Assembly: GCA_002421905.1 (NCBI GenBank)
Contig: DISK01000013.1
Coordinates: 1 to 55,949 of the forward strand
DNA from: Micavibrio sp. UBA6212
GTDB taxonomy: Bacteria; Pseudomonadota; Alphaproteobacteria; Micavibrionales; Micavibrionaceae
Length of the DNA: 55,949 bases
Direction: 5' to 3'
Shown here in pieces: positions 8,987 to 17,749 of this stretch; positions within the stretch are counted from its first letter, which is position 1; each line of letters opens with the position of its first letter. A program made the position numbers and the translations under genes. Under the pieces are notes generated by a model. The model was not told the DNA's origin and made no database searches. It was given only the letters and a program-made list of their open reading frames with translations.

Positions 8987-9820
8987 TTATCCCAAAGCTT
9001 CGAATAACATTTTACTCGCAATCAATATCAACAGAGAGGCAAAAACAGTTTTCAATTTTTTGACTGGCATGGCATGGGACGCCCGCACTCCCAGCGGGGC
9101 GCACAACACGCTAAATGGAAAAATAAGTCCCCACGCCACCACGTTGACAAATCCGATAAAACCGGACGATCCAATATTGGAATAGTCGCCAATAACCATA
9201 AACCCGATCGCTGCAGGTACAGAAATCACCACCCCCAGAACCGATGAGGTGGCGATGGCACGGTGTAAGGACACCCCTGCCCGCGAGAGATAGGGAACAT
9301 TCAGCGTTGCCCCGCCAATCCCGACCAGTGTCGAAAAAATCCCTATCAATGCCGACGACGGAGACGCCCAGAACCAACGCAACATCACAGGATGAGCAAC
9401 CCCGCCTTCTTTCTTGAAAAAAATCAAAGCAGAGAGAAAATAAAGCCCGATGGCAAAAATCAATTGCAACTGTGCGCTTTTCAAACCTGAGACTACAAAG
9501 ATTCCGAAAACAACACCCGCAACCAAAGCCGGAGCAAGGGCACGAAACGCATCCCAGTCAACTGCCCCGCGTTTGATCTGGGCACGAGAGGAAGATAACC
9601 CCGTCGGGATAATAATCGCCATCGCTGTCCCCAACGCGGTATGCATCAGAACTTCCGGTGCCAATTGCCCTGCATAGAAATGCTGCCCGATATAGTAAAG
9701 TGCAGGAACCAGTATCGCACCGCCCCCAACACCCAAAAGCCCTGCAATAAAACCGACAAAACATCCCAACCCGACAAAGAAGGGAAAAACCATCAAAAAA
9801 TCGAGAGAAAATATATCCAT
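8987..9820 (-). CDS. TauE/SafE family anion transporter
   Basis: This 277-residue membrane protein has about eight helices and the TauE family signature twice: an N-terminal VGFIAGLLGVGGGAILVPAL and a second-half LVGIGGATLNVPYLS. Family members export sulfite, sulfoacetate or related organic anions, or import small anions. The substrate here cannot be assigned. It ends 21 bases before the Wzy-like gene on the same strand, so it may head the leftward transcript, although nothing ties it to glycan synthesis. Confidence 0.9.
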   Translation of the reverse strand: MDIFSLDFLMVFPFFVGLGCFVGFIAGLLGVGGGAILVPALYYIGQHFYAGQLAPEVLMHTALGTAMAIIIPTGLSSSRAQIKRGAVDWDAFRALAPALVAGVVFGIFVVSGLKSAQLQLIFAIGLYFLSALIFFKKEGGVAHPVMLRWFWASPSSALIGIFSTLVGIGGATLNVPYLSRAGVSLHRAIATSSVLGVVISVPAAIGFMVIGDYSNIGSSGFIGFVNVVAWGLIFPFSVLCAPLGVRASHAMPVKKLKTVFASLLILIASKMLFEALG

Positions 9821-9848
9821 AACCCATTCATATCACAGGATTTTTTAT

Positions 9849-9880
9849 CAGAGATTTCTAAAATAAAATTTCTCTGACTT
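9849..9880. repeat. Inverted repeat in a divergent intergenic region
   Basis: TCAGAGA and its exact complement TCTCTGA flank a short AT-rich loop between the leftward TauE gene and the rightward gene at 9987. It is too AT-loose and lacks the T-run of a terminator. An operator-like site is possible, but nothing further supports that. Confidence 0.3.
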
Positions 9881-9986
9881 TTCCCGAATATTTTAACCAC
9901 TCATAAACTATTTGGCAGCATTATAGAAAACAAGAGAACAGACCAAAAAAATCAAAATCAAATTGGGGTCTGGAGGATGGTGTATA

Positions 9987-10700
9987 ATGCAAGTCAATAT
10001 CAAAGAATTTGTTGAGCAATCCGGACTGAGCGAGCCGTTTTATCCGGGCAAAAGAATTGTCAAAGCCTGCCCGCAACCGGGAGAATTCAGGAGTCATTGT
10101 GTCGTCTATGACTGGCGAGACCCATCCCGCATCCGCATTGAAATCAAGGCGGGATTGAGCGGTCTGGATATGGCCCCGAAAGATCTGGTCAAATATCCGG
10201 TTAGCTTCCAGGCCCCCACCTATGTCGAGATTGATGTCCAGACAGGGGATATGCGAACCGTTACCCGCAAAGCCGTTGCCAATGATGATGACCAGTTCAC
10301 CGACATGCCTGACGACGAGGATGAAGATGGAGAAGGGTCTGATGGCCGCAAAGGTAAATCTGGTGGAGGAGGAAAACGCCCCGCAAAGAAAAGTCTAAGC
10401 GACTCACGCCTGTCATTCTCGTCTGCTGTGGAAGGCTTTTTGCCGGATGTCGGAAAGATTGTCGAAATGGTGGTCATGGGTAAGGAAATCGCTGCAGAAG
10501 CCTATGAAAACGTTGTCGAGAAACTCAAAACCCAGATTTCTCATGCAAAAATTGTCACCACCGAATTGATGGCTGCCGCAGGGAAACTGGTGACGAAATT
10601 CACTCCACCGGCCTTTATGAAACCGGCAGGAGATGAAAACAAAGTCTATAAATATAATCGGGAGAAAAATGAACCGATGTTTACCGGTATGACTCCCTGA
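9987..10700 (+). CDS. Conserved-looking hypothetical protein with acidic/basic linker
   Basis: The product is 237 residues with no signal peptide or membrane segment. I prefer the ATG at 9987 because GGAGG lies ten bases upstream; the longer frame would need a TTG inside that leader. About residues 1-100 look like a compact mixed fold containing three cysteines or fewer. A strongly acidic stretch (DMPDDEDEDGEGSD) is followed by a basic glycine/lysine linker (KGKSGGGGKRPAKK). A helical C-terminal region follows (about 140-205). The gene stands alone and is followed by a strong terminator. I recognise no family. Confidence 0.75.
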   Translation: MQVNIKEFVEQSGLSEPFYPGKRIVKACPQPGEFRSHCVVYDWRDPSRIRIEIKAGLSGLDMAPKDLVKYPVSFQAPTYVEIDVQTGDMRTVTRKAVANDDDQFTDMPDDEDEDGEGSDGRKGKSGGGGKRPAKKSLSDSRLSFSSAVEGFLPDVGKIVEMVVMGKEIAAEAYENVVEKLKTQISHAKIVTTELMAAAGKLVTKFTPPAFMKPAGDENKVYKYNREKNEPMFTGMTP

Positions 10701-10737
10701 CCCTCGACTAAAGAAATAAAGAGAGAGTGATACGACC

Positions 10738-10772
10738 AAAGCCCGTTATTTCTAACGGGCTTTACCTTTTTT
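10738..10772 (+). terminator. Rho-independent terminator
   Basis: A perfect 11-bp stem (AAAGCCCGTTA and TAACGGGCTTT) with a TTTC loop is followed by a T-rich tail. It lies 37 bases after the stop of the gene at 9987-10700. The A/T-flanked stem could also work on the opposite strand for the convergent gene at 10788-11156. Confidence 0.9.
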
Positions 10773-10787
10773 GAAGATAGGATTTGA

Positions 10788-11156
10788 CTATTGGGACGTT
10801 TTATAAACCGGTGATCCATTTCTGACCCACTCGCCATAGACAATCTTGCCCAGTGCAGAGGACTTTTTGATGGCAATCGCATCGTCCCCTCTAATCAAAT
10901 GATTATACAATATATTGGCACTAACAATACGATCAAGCGGGTTGTCTTCCGTACAAAAATCACTTCCCTGATAATCTCCGCCATCAAGGATTTTTTCGTG
11001 GCGAACCCGAATATGGGTGGAAACATCAGCGCTAGGTACGATTTTATCGCCATCACACCAATACCAATCATCATCGGCTCGTGCCTGAGACGCAGTCATG
11101 AAAACCACAGACGCGCACATCACCCCGATGATAGCCAATTGATTCAGTTTTTTCAT
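10788..11156 (-). CDS. Small secreted hypothetical protein
   Basis: A 122-residue product starts at the ATG at 11156, preceded by GAGGGG. Residues 1-24 form a typical signal peptide (KK, hydrophobic core, then SQARA before ADDDWYW). The mature part is about 98 residues and contains two cysteines (WCDGD and DFCTED) that could form one disulfide. No catalytic motif or known domain is apparent. It is a likely periplasmic or surface protein of unknown role. Confidence 0.72.
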   Translation of the reverse strand: MKKLNQLAIIGVMCASVVFMTASQARADDDWYWCDGDKIVPSADVSTHIRVRHEKILDGGDYQGSDFCTEDNPLDRIVSANILYNHLIRGDDAIAIKKSSALGKIVYGEWVRNGSPVYKTSQ

Positions 11157-11266
11157 AGCCCACCCCTCGAAAACATAGAACTCCATTATATATTTTATAT
11201 ATTTTCTACTAAAAAAGGATTAAACAGAATTCATCCCTAATGAGAGCCATCCGATAGCATCCCGAA

Positions 11267-11968
11267 ATGACTGACCCTGACCAGAAGAATATCCTTAAAT
11301 TTACACCACGCGTTTCGGACACACCCGAAACAAAGCGTATCAAGCCCCCTCCTATGTTTAATATTCCTTCCGCGACCAAATATTTAACCGGCGGGATGAT
11401 CGGGCTCTATGCACTGTTATGGATTTCCGGATTATTTGTGACTGACCTCGGTAGATTTATTACTGGTCTAGGCGGATTTATTTCAGGAAGCTGGACTGGC
11501 GTCGCCCCCTTTTGGTGGTGGACACCCTTTACGCCGATCACATCTATTTTTCTGCACGGCAGCTGGATGCATATCGGCATGAATGCCTTGATGTTGATTG
11601 CGATTGGAAGTGGCGTTGAAAAATGGCTGGGGACAAAGCGTTTCCTGATTATTTTCTTTTGTGCATCTTGGATTGCTCTCCTTACCCATTTTGCTTTCAG
11701 CCCCCATAGCACTTCGCCGATTGTTGGAGCATCAGGCAGCATCAGCGGTCTGTTCGGAGCAATTTTGCTTGGGATGCGCACCGACAATTCAAACAATCCT
11801 CTGGGTGGTAATATCCTGCCGATCATTATCATCTGGATTGTCATTTCCGTCCTCATGGGAATAATGGGATCACCAGACGGGTCGAATGTCGCATGGGTGG
11901 CCCATATCGGCGGATTTCTAGGCGGAATAGGTATTGCCCACCTGATGCTGCAAAAATCCCGGAAATAA
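11267..11968 (+). CDS. Rhomboid family intramembrane serine protease
   Basis: This 233-residue protein has six predicted membrane segments after a 35-residue cytoplasmic lead. The rhomboid hallmarks are present: WMHIGMNALML with the conserved His/Asn in TM2, GASGSISG with nucleophile Ser156, and the AHIGGFLGG helix with catalytic His213. Rhomboids cleave substrate helices within the membrane; the natural substrate is unknown. It is single-gene and divergent from the secreted protein at 10788-11156. Confidence 0.94.
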   Translation: MTDPDQKNILKFTPRVSDTPETKRIKPPPMFNIPSATKYLTGGMIGLYALLWISGLFVTDLGRFITGLGGFISGSWTGVAPFWWWTPFTPITSIFLHGSWMHIGMNALMLIAIGSGVEKWLGTKRFLIIFFCASWIALLTHFAFSPHSTSPIVGASGSISGLFGAILLGMRTDNSNNPLGGNILPIIIIWIVISVLMGIMGSPDGSNVAWVAHIGGFLGGIGIAHLMLQKSRK

Positions 11969-11990
11969 AAATTGTAAGGGCTACAGAAAA

Positions 11991-13322
11991 TCAGGCACTT
12001 AAAAGAATCTGTGCCCCCGAAGAAACAGGTTCCCTCCACTCCAGAGTGTTAAACAGACCTTCCGGTTCGATAACAGCCTGCCACACCGTGTATTGTCGTC
12101 CGGACTTCGGGCAAACCCACATCGCCCCTTTGGGCGACTGATAAGCACGATCCAACCACTGGCGAATGACGTCAGGGCGTCTTTCGGTCATTTCCTCCAG
12201 CAGCACCCACAAACGATAAACATCTTCGGTCGCCCCGCTCTTTTCGGCCTTAGCCAGATTCGCTCTGGCATCGCCCCATAACCCATCCTCAATTGCGGCA
12301 CGAGCCAACGCAACATATACAGAATGTGACCCTTTGTGAAAATGAGCAACAGATTCGATTCTTTTGAATCTGGGAGAAACCTGCCCTGATTTAACCGGTG
12401 GCATCAAATCTCCCCACAGGGAAATCAAATCAGGGTGATCTATTCTTTTCCACGCTTTCAAAATAACTGCTTCTGCCTTTTTACGCTGATCGAGCGTTTG
12501 ATACAAACGCGTCAGACGGGTAACCGCAGGAACAAAATAGCCATTTACACCGACAGCCTTTTGATAAAAAGCCAGAGCTTCTTCTTTTCGGTCGGAGCCC
12601 AAAGCCATATCCCCCAGAGCACAATACATGGCAACACGGTCATGGTCGGCATCATCGCGGGTAATAATTTTATGCTTAACTGCCTGATCCAGAGTGATTA
12701 ATGCGTCATTCCACAAACGATTTTTAATCTCGAGATCATAAACGGCGCGTAACAGCTGGTAATTTTTTGGATATTTCTTGACCGCTTCGCGCGATAGTAA
12801 TAACGCCTTGGCCAAATCACCTGATAAAATAGCGTTCTGGATCAAACCCTGAAGTCCAAGCAAAGATGTTTCAGCGTTTTTCAAAAGCATTTGATACGGT
12901 TCATCAACATCGGATTCACCATCCATCTCGCGGATAGCCTGCGCTTGCAATAAAAGTGGCAAGCCTGATTCTGCTTCGGGTAAAAATTTCTGGGCACGAT
13001 GCGCCAGATAGCGCGCATTCTTGTAATCTCCCATCGCGGCAGAGGTCAAACTCCGCAACAGCGCCTGATATCCTTTTTCATGACGACGTTGCTGACGATA
13101 TCTTGAATAATTGCGTGGAAAAGAAACGATGCGATAAGCAACGCCCGACACAATAACCAGAATCAAAAAACCGATAAACGCCGAGACCGCCAGAAAACCC
13201 ATTTGGACAGTGACATGATACGCCTGCCATTCCAATACAACTTCGCCCGGAAGAGTCGCAAGATAAGTCGCGATTCCAAGTACCAGAGATATTTTAACAA
13301 GATACCACAACGTCCTGATCAT
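11991..13322 (-). CDS. hemY: HemY-type membrane protein with TPR repeats
   Basis: This 443-residue protein matches the HemY_N architecture: two membrane segments (about 8-27 and 40-62) joined by a short loop, a basic segment (RNYSRYRQQRRHEKGYQALL), then helical TPR-like repeats to the end. It is the last gene of hemC-hemD-mitofilin-like-hemY, three bases after its neighbour. In Alphaproteobacteria this protein is named for the operon. Its biochemical role is unsettled, and it is not protoporphyrinogen oxidase, which shares the symbol in other bacteria. Confidence 0.92.
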   Translation of the reverse strand: MIRTLWYLVKISLVLGIATYLATLPGEVVLEWQAYHVTVQMGFLAVSAFIGFLILVIVSGVAYRIVSFPRNYSRYRQQRRHEKGYQALLRSLTSAAMGDYKNARYLAHRAQKFLPEAESGLPLLLQAQAIREMDGESDVDEPYQMLLKNAETSLLGLQGLIQNAILSGDLAKALLLSREAVKKYPKNYQLLRAVYDLEIKNRLWNDALITLDQAVKHKIITRDDADHDRVAMYCALGDMALGSDRKEEALAFYQKAVGVNGYFVPAVTRLTRLYQTLDQRKKAEAVILKAWKRIDHPDLISLWGDLMPPVKSGQVSPRFKRIESVAHFHKGSHSVYVALARAAIEDGLWGDARANLAKAEKSGATEDVYRLWVLLEEMTERRPDVIRQWLDRAYQSPKGAMWVCPKSGRQYTVWQAVIEPEGLFNTLEWREPVSSGAQILLSA

Positions 13323-13325
13323 TCT

Positions 13326-14918
13326 TTATTGTCCTTTTACCTCCGGCACAAAGGATTTGAATTCATTCATCATGGACTCCATACCGCCGCCTGTCGCCAT
13401 GTAAGCTCCACCCGACCCGCCAGCAGCACCACGAACCAGACCATTGATCTGATTTTTAAGTTTGAGAACCAAATTCTGCCCCAGCATTTGCTGGACTTTC
13501 CGTGCCATCATCGTGGCTTGTGCCTGATCTATAAAAGGCTGCGCTTTTTGAGCTGCGGGCCCTTCAATGCCTTGAAGGATTTGAACAGCCCCTTCAATGT
13601 CACCCTGATCGAGAAGTTTTTGCGCCTCAGCCACTTTGATCTGGGTATCGGTTCCTGAAATTTGCTGGCCATCTTTTTCGACCTTGACCAAATTCCCCAG
13701 ACGCGCCAGCGCCTTATCTTCAACAGAAATATCCTGCCCGGACAAAGATGCGGCAACAATCTCGCCTGTCAGGGAACGGAATTCGGTTGAAAGACCCTCA
13801 GGGGTCAAAACGCCGTCTTTGGCTTTTGGCGATAAACGATCAATCGCATCCGAAAGCTCGGGATCATCTTTAGCCAATGTTTGTTTCAACAGCACCAGAT
13901 CCTGATCGAATGAATCATTGTCCCGCGCCAGAGAGCTTCGCAATTGGGCCATCCCCATCAACATGACCGCCGCTTTCATATCCTCGGGCGCAACATCCTT
14001 GAATGTCGCGGCGACAGCAGGATCACTGTCCTTCAACTTGGTAAAGGCCGCCACCAGATTTTCATCCGTAGCACCTTCCGGCATCTGGACAGTTTGAACC
14101 AACGATGCCACCATATTCCCCAATTCACCAGCACCTTCCGGAGATTGCTGCATCAACTGGATGCGAGTCATCAGATCCTGCAAGCCCATGGATTTGGCCT
14201 GAGCCAGCAACCCGCTCATATGATGTTCCACCTTGGCCAAACGTTGCTGCATATTTCCACTTTGCAGATCATTCTGCAACCCCTCGACAACACTGCTATA
14301 TCCTTTGGCCTGTTCTGCCAGTTCACCGACTTTGGACTGCAAACTGGAAAGCTTTTGAACATATTCTTGTGGTAAAACCGATAACTGGGCTTCTTTTTGT
14401 GCTTTAGCCGCCTTCATCTGCTCGACTTCTTGTTCGAGTTCGACCAGACGTTTTTCCTGTTCAGTCAATTCATGGACTTTTGGCGCAACAGCAAAGACCG
14501 TTCCGATCACCGCCGCAGCTATCATCAAAACACCGGCGATAATTAAAGTTGTTTTCGGACTTTGCATTTTCAGCTCAGGCCGCACCACTACCCTATCCAC
14601 ATCGGAAAAATCATGACCAGACTGTTTTTGTCCGGAACCAAACTCGATGTTCTTTTCACGAATAATGGCTTTTTCTGGCGCTTCCTCATCTTGTAGCTCA
14701 CTATCAAGTAAATTCCCCAGATCAATATTATGAGCCTTGGCAGCCGCAATCAATTCATCACGACGATTGGCCGGAATAGATTGACGTTGTTTCCATCCCT
14801 GAATAGTGGTCACCGCCACACCCATCTTGGTCGCCATCGGACGAATACCGCCGAACCGTTCGATAATATGGGATGCATTTCCAATATTGTTGTTTTGATC
14901 TGGTTGATCCGAACTCAT
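13326..14918 (-). CDS. Mitofilin (Mic60)-like membrane protein with N-terminal helix-turn-helix
   Basis: This 530-residue protein lies between hemD and hemY, the usual place of alphaproteobacterial Mic60 homologues. A single membrane segment (TTLIIAGVLMIAAAVIGTVF, about 125-145) is followed by a long coiled coil (LTEQEKRLVELEQEVEQMK onward). A C-terminal helical region has the 'L.QGDIEGAVQILQG.EGPA...AQPFI..A' pattern of the mitofilin signature. Mic60 proteins shape cytoplasmic or mitochondrial inner membranes. Unusually, residues about 15-70 look like a compact DNA-binding fold (FGGIRPMATKMGVAVTTIQG, then WKQRQSIPANRR), related to the carph-isopro/Cro-type domain. The start overlaps hemD by four bases. 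Confidence 0.82.
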   Translation of the reverse strand: MSSDQPDQNNNIGNASHIIERFGGIRPMATKMGVAVTTIQGWKQRQSIPANRRDELIAAAKAHNIDLGNLLDSELQDEEAPEKAIIREKNIEFGSGQKQSGHDFSDVDRVVVRPELKMQSPKTTLIIAGVLMIAAAVIGTVFAVAPKVHELTEQEKRLVELEQEVEQMKAAKAQKEAQLSVLPQEYVQKLSSLQSKVGELAEQAKGYSSVVEGLQNDLQSGNMQQRLAKVEHHMSGLLAQAKSMGLQDLMTRIQLMQQSPEGAGELGNMVASLVQTVQMPEGATDENLVAAFTKLKDSDPAVAATFKDVAPEDMKAAVMLMGMAQLRSSLARDNDSFDQDLVLLKQTLAKDDPELSDAIDRLSPKAKDGVLTPEGLSTEFRSLTGEIVAASLSGQDISVEDKALARLGNLVKVEKDGQQISGTDTQIKVAEAQKLLDQGDIEGAVQILQGIEGPAAQKAQPFIDQAQATMMARKVQQMLGQNLVLKLKNQINGLVRGAAGGSGGAYMATGGGMESMMNEFKSFVPEVKGQ

Positions 14919-15628
14919 TTTTTTTCCTGTAGCAAAATAGTTAAAGCCGCAATCATGGATGCCGTATCAGACTGTGATGCGACCACAGATTTTTTCCAAG
15001 GCAGCGAAGCAACAGTTTCTTCGACAGCCGCCGAAATCGACACAAGATTTATACCCCTGATTAACCCCTCTAGTCCATAGTGCCGGATAAGATCAGCAAA
15101 AACAACACCTGCACGAGCAGAAAACAACGTCACCGAATGTAGATTTTGGAAATTCGCGACAATTTCAGGGGAAAGGCCATTCACCGGACGCGCCTGATAC
15201 AAAACCTGCTGATCCCATGTAAATTGTGGCAAGGCCTGCGCCAGATCCTCACGGATTTCGGCACCGCGCAAATATAAAATATGCGCCCCTTCTTTGCTCC
15301 GCTCGGTCAACTGACTTTTCAAACCCGTAACATTTTGCTGTGCAAAAACCGTGTGAAAGCCACATGACCTTGCCTTGTCAGCAGTGATCTCACCCACACA
15401 AAAGAGCGAAATGTCCAAAATTGCTGAGAAATCAAACTGGCCCGAGAACACTTGGCCGCTGGTTGCGACCACCGCGTCATACGGATGACGGGGAGAAAAC
15501 CCACCCCGATCGACAAGAACATCAAATAGCGGGCATAAAAGAGGATCGAATCCATGTACACGAAGAGAGTTTGCAAACCCTTTAGCCTGCTCAAGCGGAC
15601 GCGTGACCAGAACTAAAGGATTTGACAT
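14915..15628 (-). CDS. hemD: Uroporphyrinogen-III synthase
   Basis: This 237-residue enzyme cyclises hydroxymethylbilane with inversion of ring D. HemD sequences are poorly conserved. The assignment rests on the N-terminal LVLVTRPLEQAKGFANSLR, typical of the family, on the two-lobed layout with SVTLFSARAGVVFADLI in the second half, and on its position immediately after hemC with no gap. The downstream gene overlaps by four bases. Confidence 0.9.
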   Translation of the reverse strand: MSNPLVLVTRPLEQAKGFANSLRVHGFDPLLCPLFDVLVDRGGFSPRHPYDAVVATSGQVFSGQFDFSAILDISLFCVGEITADKARSCGFHTVFAQQNVTGLKSQLTERSKEGAHILYLRGAEIREDLAQALPQFTWDQQVLYQARPVNGLSPEIVANFQNLHSVTLFSARAGVVFADLIRHYGLEGLIRGINLVSISAAVEETVASLPWKKSVVASQSDTASMIAALTILLQEKK

Positions 15629-16558
15629 CTATAATAATCCTTCGGGCAATCTTGGTTTCAAGCGATGACCAATCACCTGCCCCAACGTGCGGGCCTCTTC
15701 AAGAGAGGTGACTGGCCCCTCAATATCATCTGCAAAAAATTCAGACCCATCCGGTTGGGCAACCGCCACATCCAACGTCATGCGTCCATCCTTTAATTGA
15801 GCATAAGCCCCGACAGGGGTATGACATGATCCATCCAAAACCTGTAACGCCGCACGTTCTGCAACAGCCACTAAAGTCGTATGAGGGCACGAAATGGCCT
15901 CAAAAGCCTTGGCCACATCGGCGTCCCTCGCGCGAATCTCGATCCCGACAATTCCCTGTCCACATGCCGGCAAAAATTCCTGCGGCTCCAGAATGCGGGT
16001 AATATGGCTTTCCAGCCTCAGACGATTCAGTCCCGCTACCGCCAGAAAGGTTGCATCAACCTGACCTTGGGCGAGTTTTTCCAGACGGGTTGGCACGTTC
16101 CCACGCAAGGGAGCCACTTTCAAATGCGGATATTTGGACAATAGAAAGGCCTGACGGCGCAAACTCGACGTCCCGACAACAGACCCTTCAGGCATATCGT
16201 CAAAGCTTTTATATTTGACAGACACAAAAGCATCACGCGGATCTTCACGCGGCAGAAAATGGTCAATCACCAGCCCATCAGGCAAAAAGGACGGCATATC
16301 TTTCAAGGAATGAATACCACAATCAATCTCATCCGCAAGAATACGCTGCTCAATCTCGTGAGCAAACTGCCCTTTTCCACCTTTGGCTTCCATCAGACGG
16401 GTTTCCCCTTGAGCTGGTTTCCAGTCCCCCGACGTCAGAATTTCAATGATCTCGACCTCCAGATCCGGGTGAGCTGCGCGCAGCGCGTTCGCCACCAGAT
16501 TGGTCTGGGTCATAGCCAACAAGGAACCACGGGTTCCGATACGAAGTTTTTGAAGCAT
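15629..16558 (-). CDS. hemC: Hydroxymethylbilane synthase (porphobilinogen deaminase)
   Basis: The 309-residue enzyme polymerises four porphobilinogens to hydroxymethylbilane. Motifs include the N-terminal LRIGTRGSLLAMTQTN, GIHSLKDMPSFLP, GTSSLRRQAFLL and PLRGNVPTRL. The dipyrromethane cofactor-binding cysteine sits in LDGSCHTPVGAYA. The ATG at 16558 follows AAAGG at normal spacing. This is the first gene of the leftward heme operon, divergent from tsaD over 141 bases. Confidence 0.97.
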   Translation of the reverse strand: MLQKLRIGTRGSLLAMTQTNLVANALRAAHPDLEVEIIEILTSGDWKPAQGETRLMEAKGGKGQFAHEIEQRILADEIDCGIHSLKDMPSFLPDGLVIDHFLPREDPRDAFVSVKYKSFDDMPEGSVVGTSSLRRQAFLLSKYPHLKVAPLRGNVPTRLEKLAQGQVDATFLAVAGLNRLRLESHITRILEPQEFLPACGQGIVGIEIRARDADVAKAFEAISCPHTTLVAVAERAALQVLDGSCHTPVGAYAQLKDGRMTLDVAVAQPDGSEFFADDIEGPVTSLEEARTLGQVIGHRLKPRLPEGLL

Positions 16559-16699
16559 AATGCCTTTATATAGTTACGTTTTTTCAAATTTTTGCACCTT
16601 CATGGATATAGTAAAGCCCTTATTTTGGCAACCATATGAAAAGCGACATCTTGCTCTCGTCCACAGGACAGGCTAAGGACATGATATAAAGGATAAAAC

Positions 16700-17737
16700 A
16701 TGAATATTCTGGGAATAGAAACAAGTTGTGATGAAACAGGCGTCGCGGTCGTAACAGACACCCGCGAGGTCTTGTCGCACCTTGTCCTCAGCCAGATTGA
16801 TACCCATCAGGTCTTCGGGGGGGTCGTGCCGGAAATTGCGGCCCGCGCCCATCTCGACCATCTCGATCACCTGATCGGGGAGGCCATGAAACGAGCCGGA
16901 CTTGATTTTACACAATTGGACGGCATTGCTGCAACCTGCGGCCCCGGACTGATCGGCGGGGTCATGGTTGGCATGATGGCGGGAAAAGCCATCGCACTGG
17001 CCCACAATAAACCGTTTCTCGCCATCAACCATCTTGAAGCTCACGCGCTCACCCCGCGACTGGTTAAGGATATTCCCTTTCCCTATCTGGTTTTGCTGGT
17101 ATCTGGCGGACACACACAAATTCTGGTTGCTGAGGAAATCGGCCACTACCATCTTTGGGCCTCCACACGCGATGACGCTGTTGGAGAATGTTTCGACAAG
17201 GCTGCCAAAATGATGGGGTTGCCCTACCCCGGCGGCCCCCATTTGGAAAAGCTTGCCAACCAGTGTTCTGACCTGACACTCGCCCGACAAAAATATCCTT
17301 TTTCCATTCCGATGAAAGGCAGCAAAGAGATTGAATTTTCATTTTCGGGATTAAAGACCGCCGTCCGGAACTACATTGATCCAACGACCGATTTTCCTGC
17401 ACTTGCCGCATCACTCCAATCCACTCTCGCCGAAACACTCTCCTATCGTTCAGCACAGGCTATGAAAAAATTCAAAACCAGCTATCCCGATAAGAAAAAT
17501 CCAGCCCTAATTGTCTGTGGGGGCGTATCGGCCAATAAAGCAATCCGCAGCACTTTGGAACAAACTTGTGCAGAAAACGGATTTGGCCTGATGGCCCCAC
17601 CGATGGAATATTGTACGGATAACGGCGCGATGATTGCGTGGGCAGGGGTTGAATTGCTTCAAGCCGGTCGTATATCACCTTTATCGGCCAAAGCACGCCC
17701 AAGATGGCCATTGGAAGACTTGAAGAACCCATTATAA
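16700..17737 (+). CDS. tsaD: tRNA N6-adenosine threonylcarbamoyltransferase
   Basis: This 345-residue ASKHA-fold enzyme transfers the threonylcarbamoyl group to A37 of ANN-decoding tRNAs. It shows NILGIETSCDETGVAVV at the N-terminus, the metal-binding INHLEAHAL, LVSGGHTQILVAE and CGGVSANKAIR, and has the family's normal length. AAGGATAAAAC precedes the ATG. The divergent pairing with hemC and the following gpsA are a common alphaproteobacterial arrangement. Confidence 0.98.
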   Translation: MNILGIETSCDETGVAVVTDTREVLSHLVLSQIDTHQVFGGVVPEIAARAHLDHLDHLIGEAMKRAGLDFTQLDGIAATCGPGLIGGVMVGMMAGKAIALAHNKPFLAINHLEAHALTPRLVKDIPFPYLVLLVSGGHTQILVAEEIGHYHLWASTRDDAVGECFDKAAKMMGLPYPGGPHLEKLANQCSDLTLARQKYPFSIPMKGSKEIEFSFSGLKTAVRNYIDPTTDFPALAASLQSTLAETLSYRSAQAMKKFKTSYPDKKNPALIVCGGVSANKAIRSTLEQTCAENGFGLMAPPMEYCTDNGAMIAWAGVELLQAGRISPLSAKARPRWPLEDLKNPL

Positions 17738-17749
17738 GGATATGGCAAC

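Noticed and set aside
11407..12039. 210-codon ORF antisense to the rhomboid gene
   Set aside because: Rhomboid motifs are complete on the plus strand; this frame has no support.
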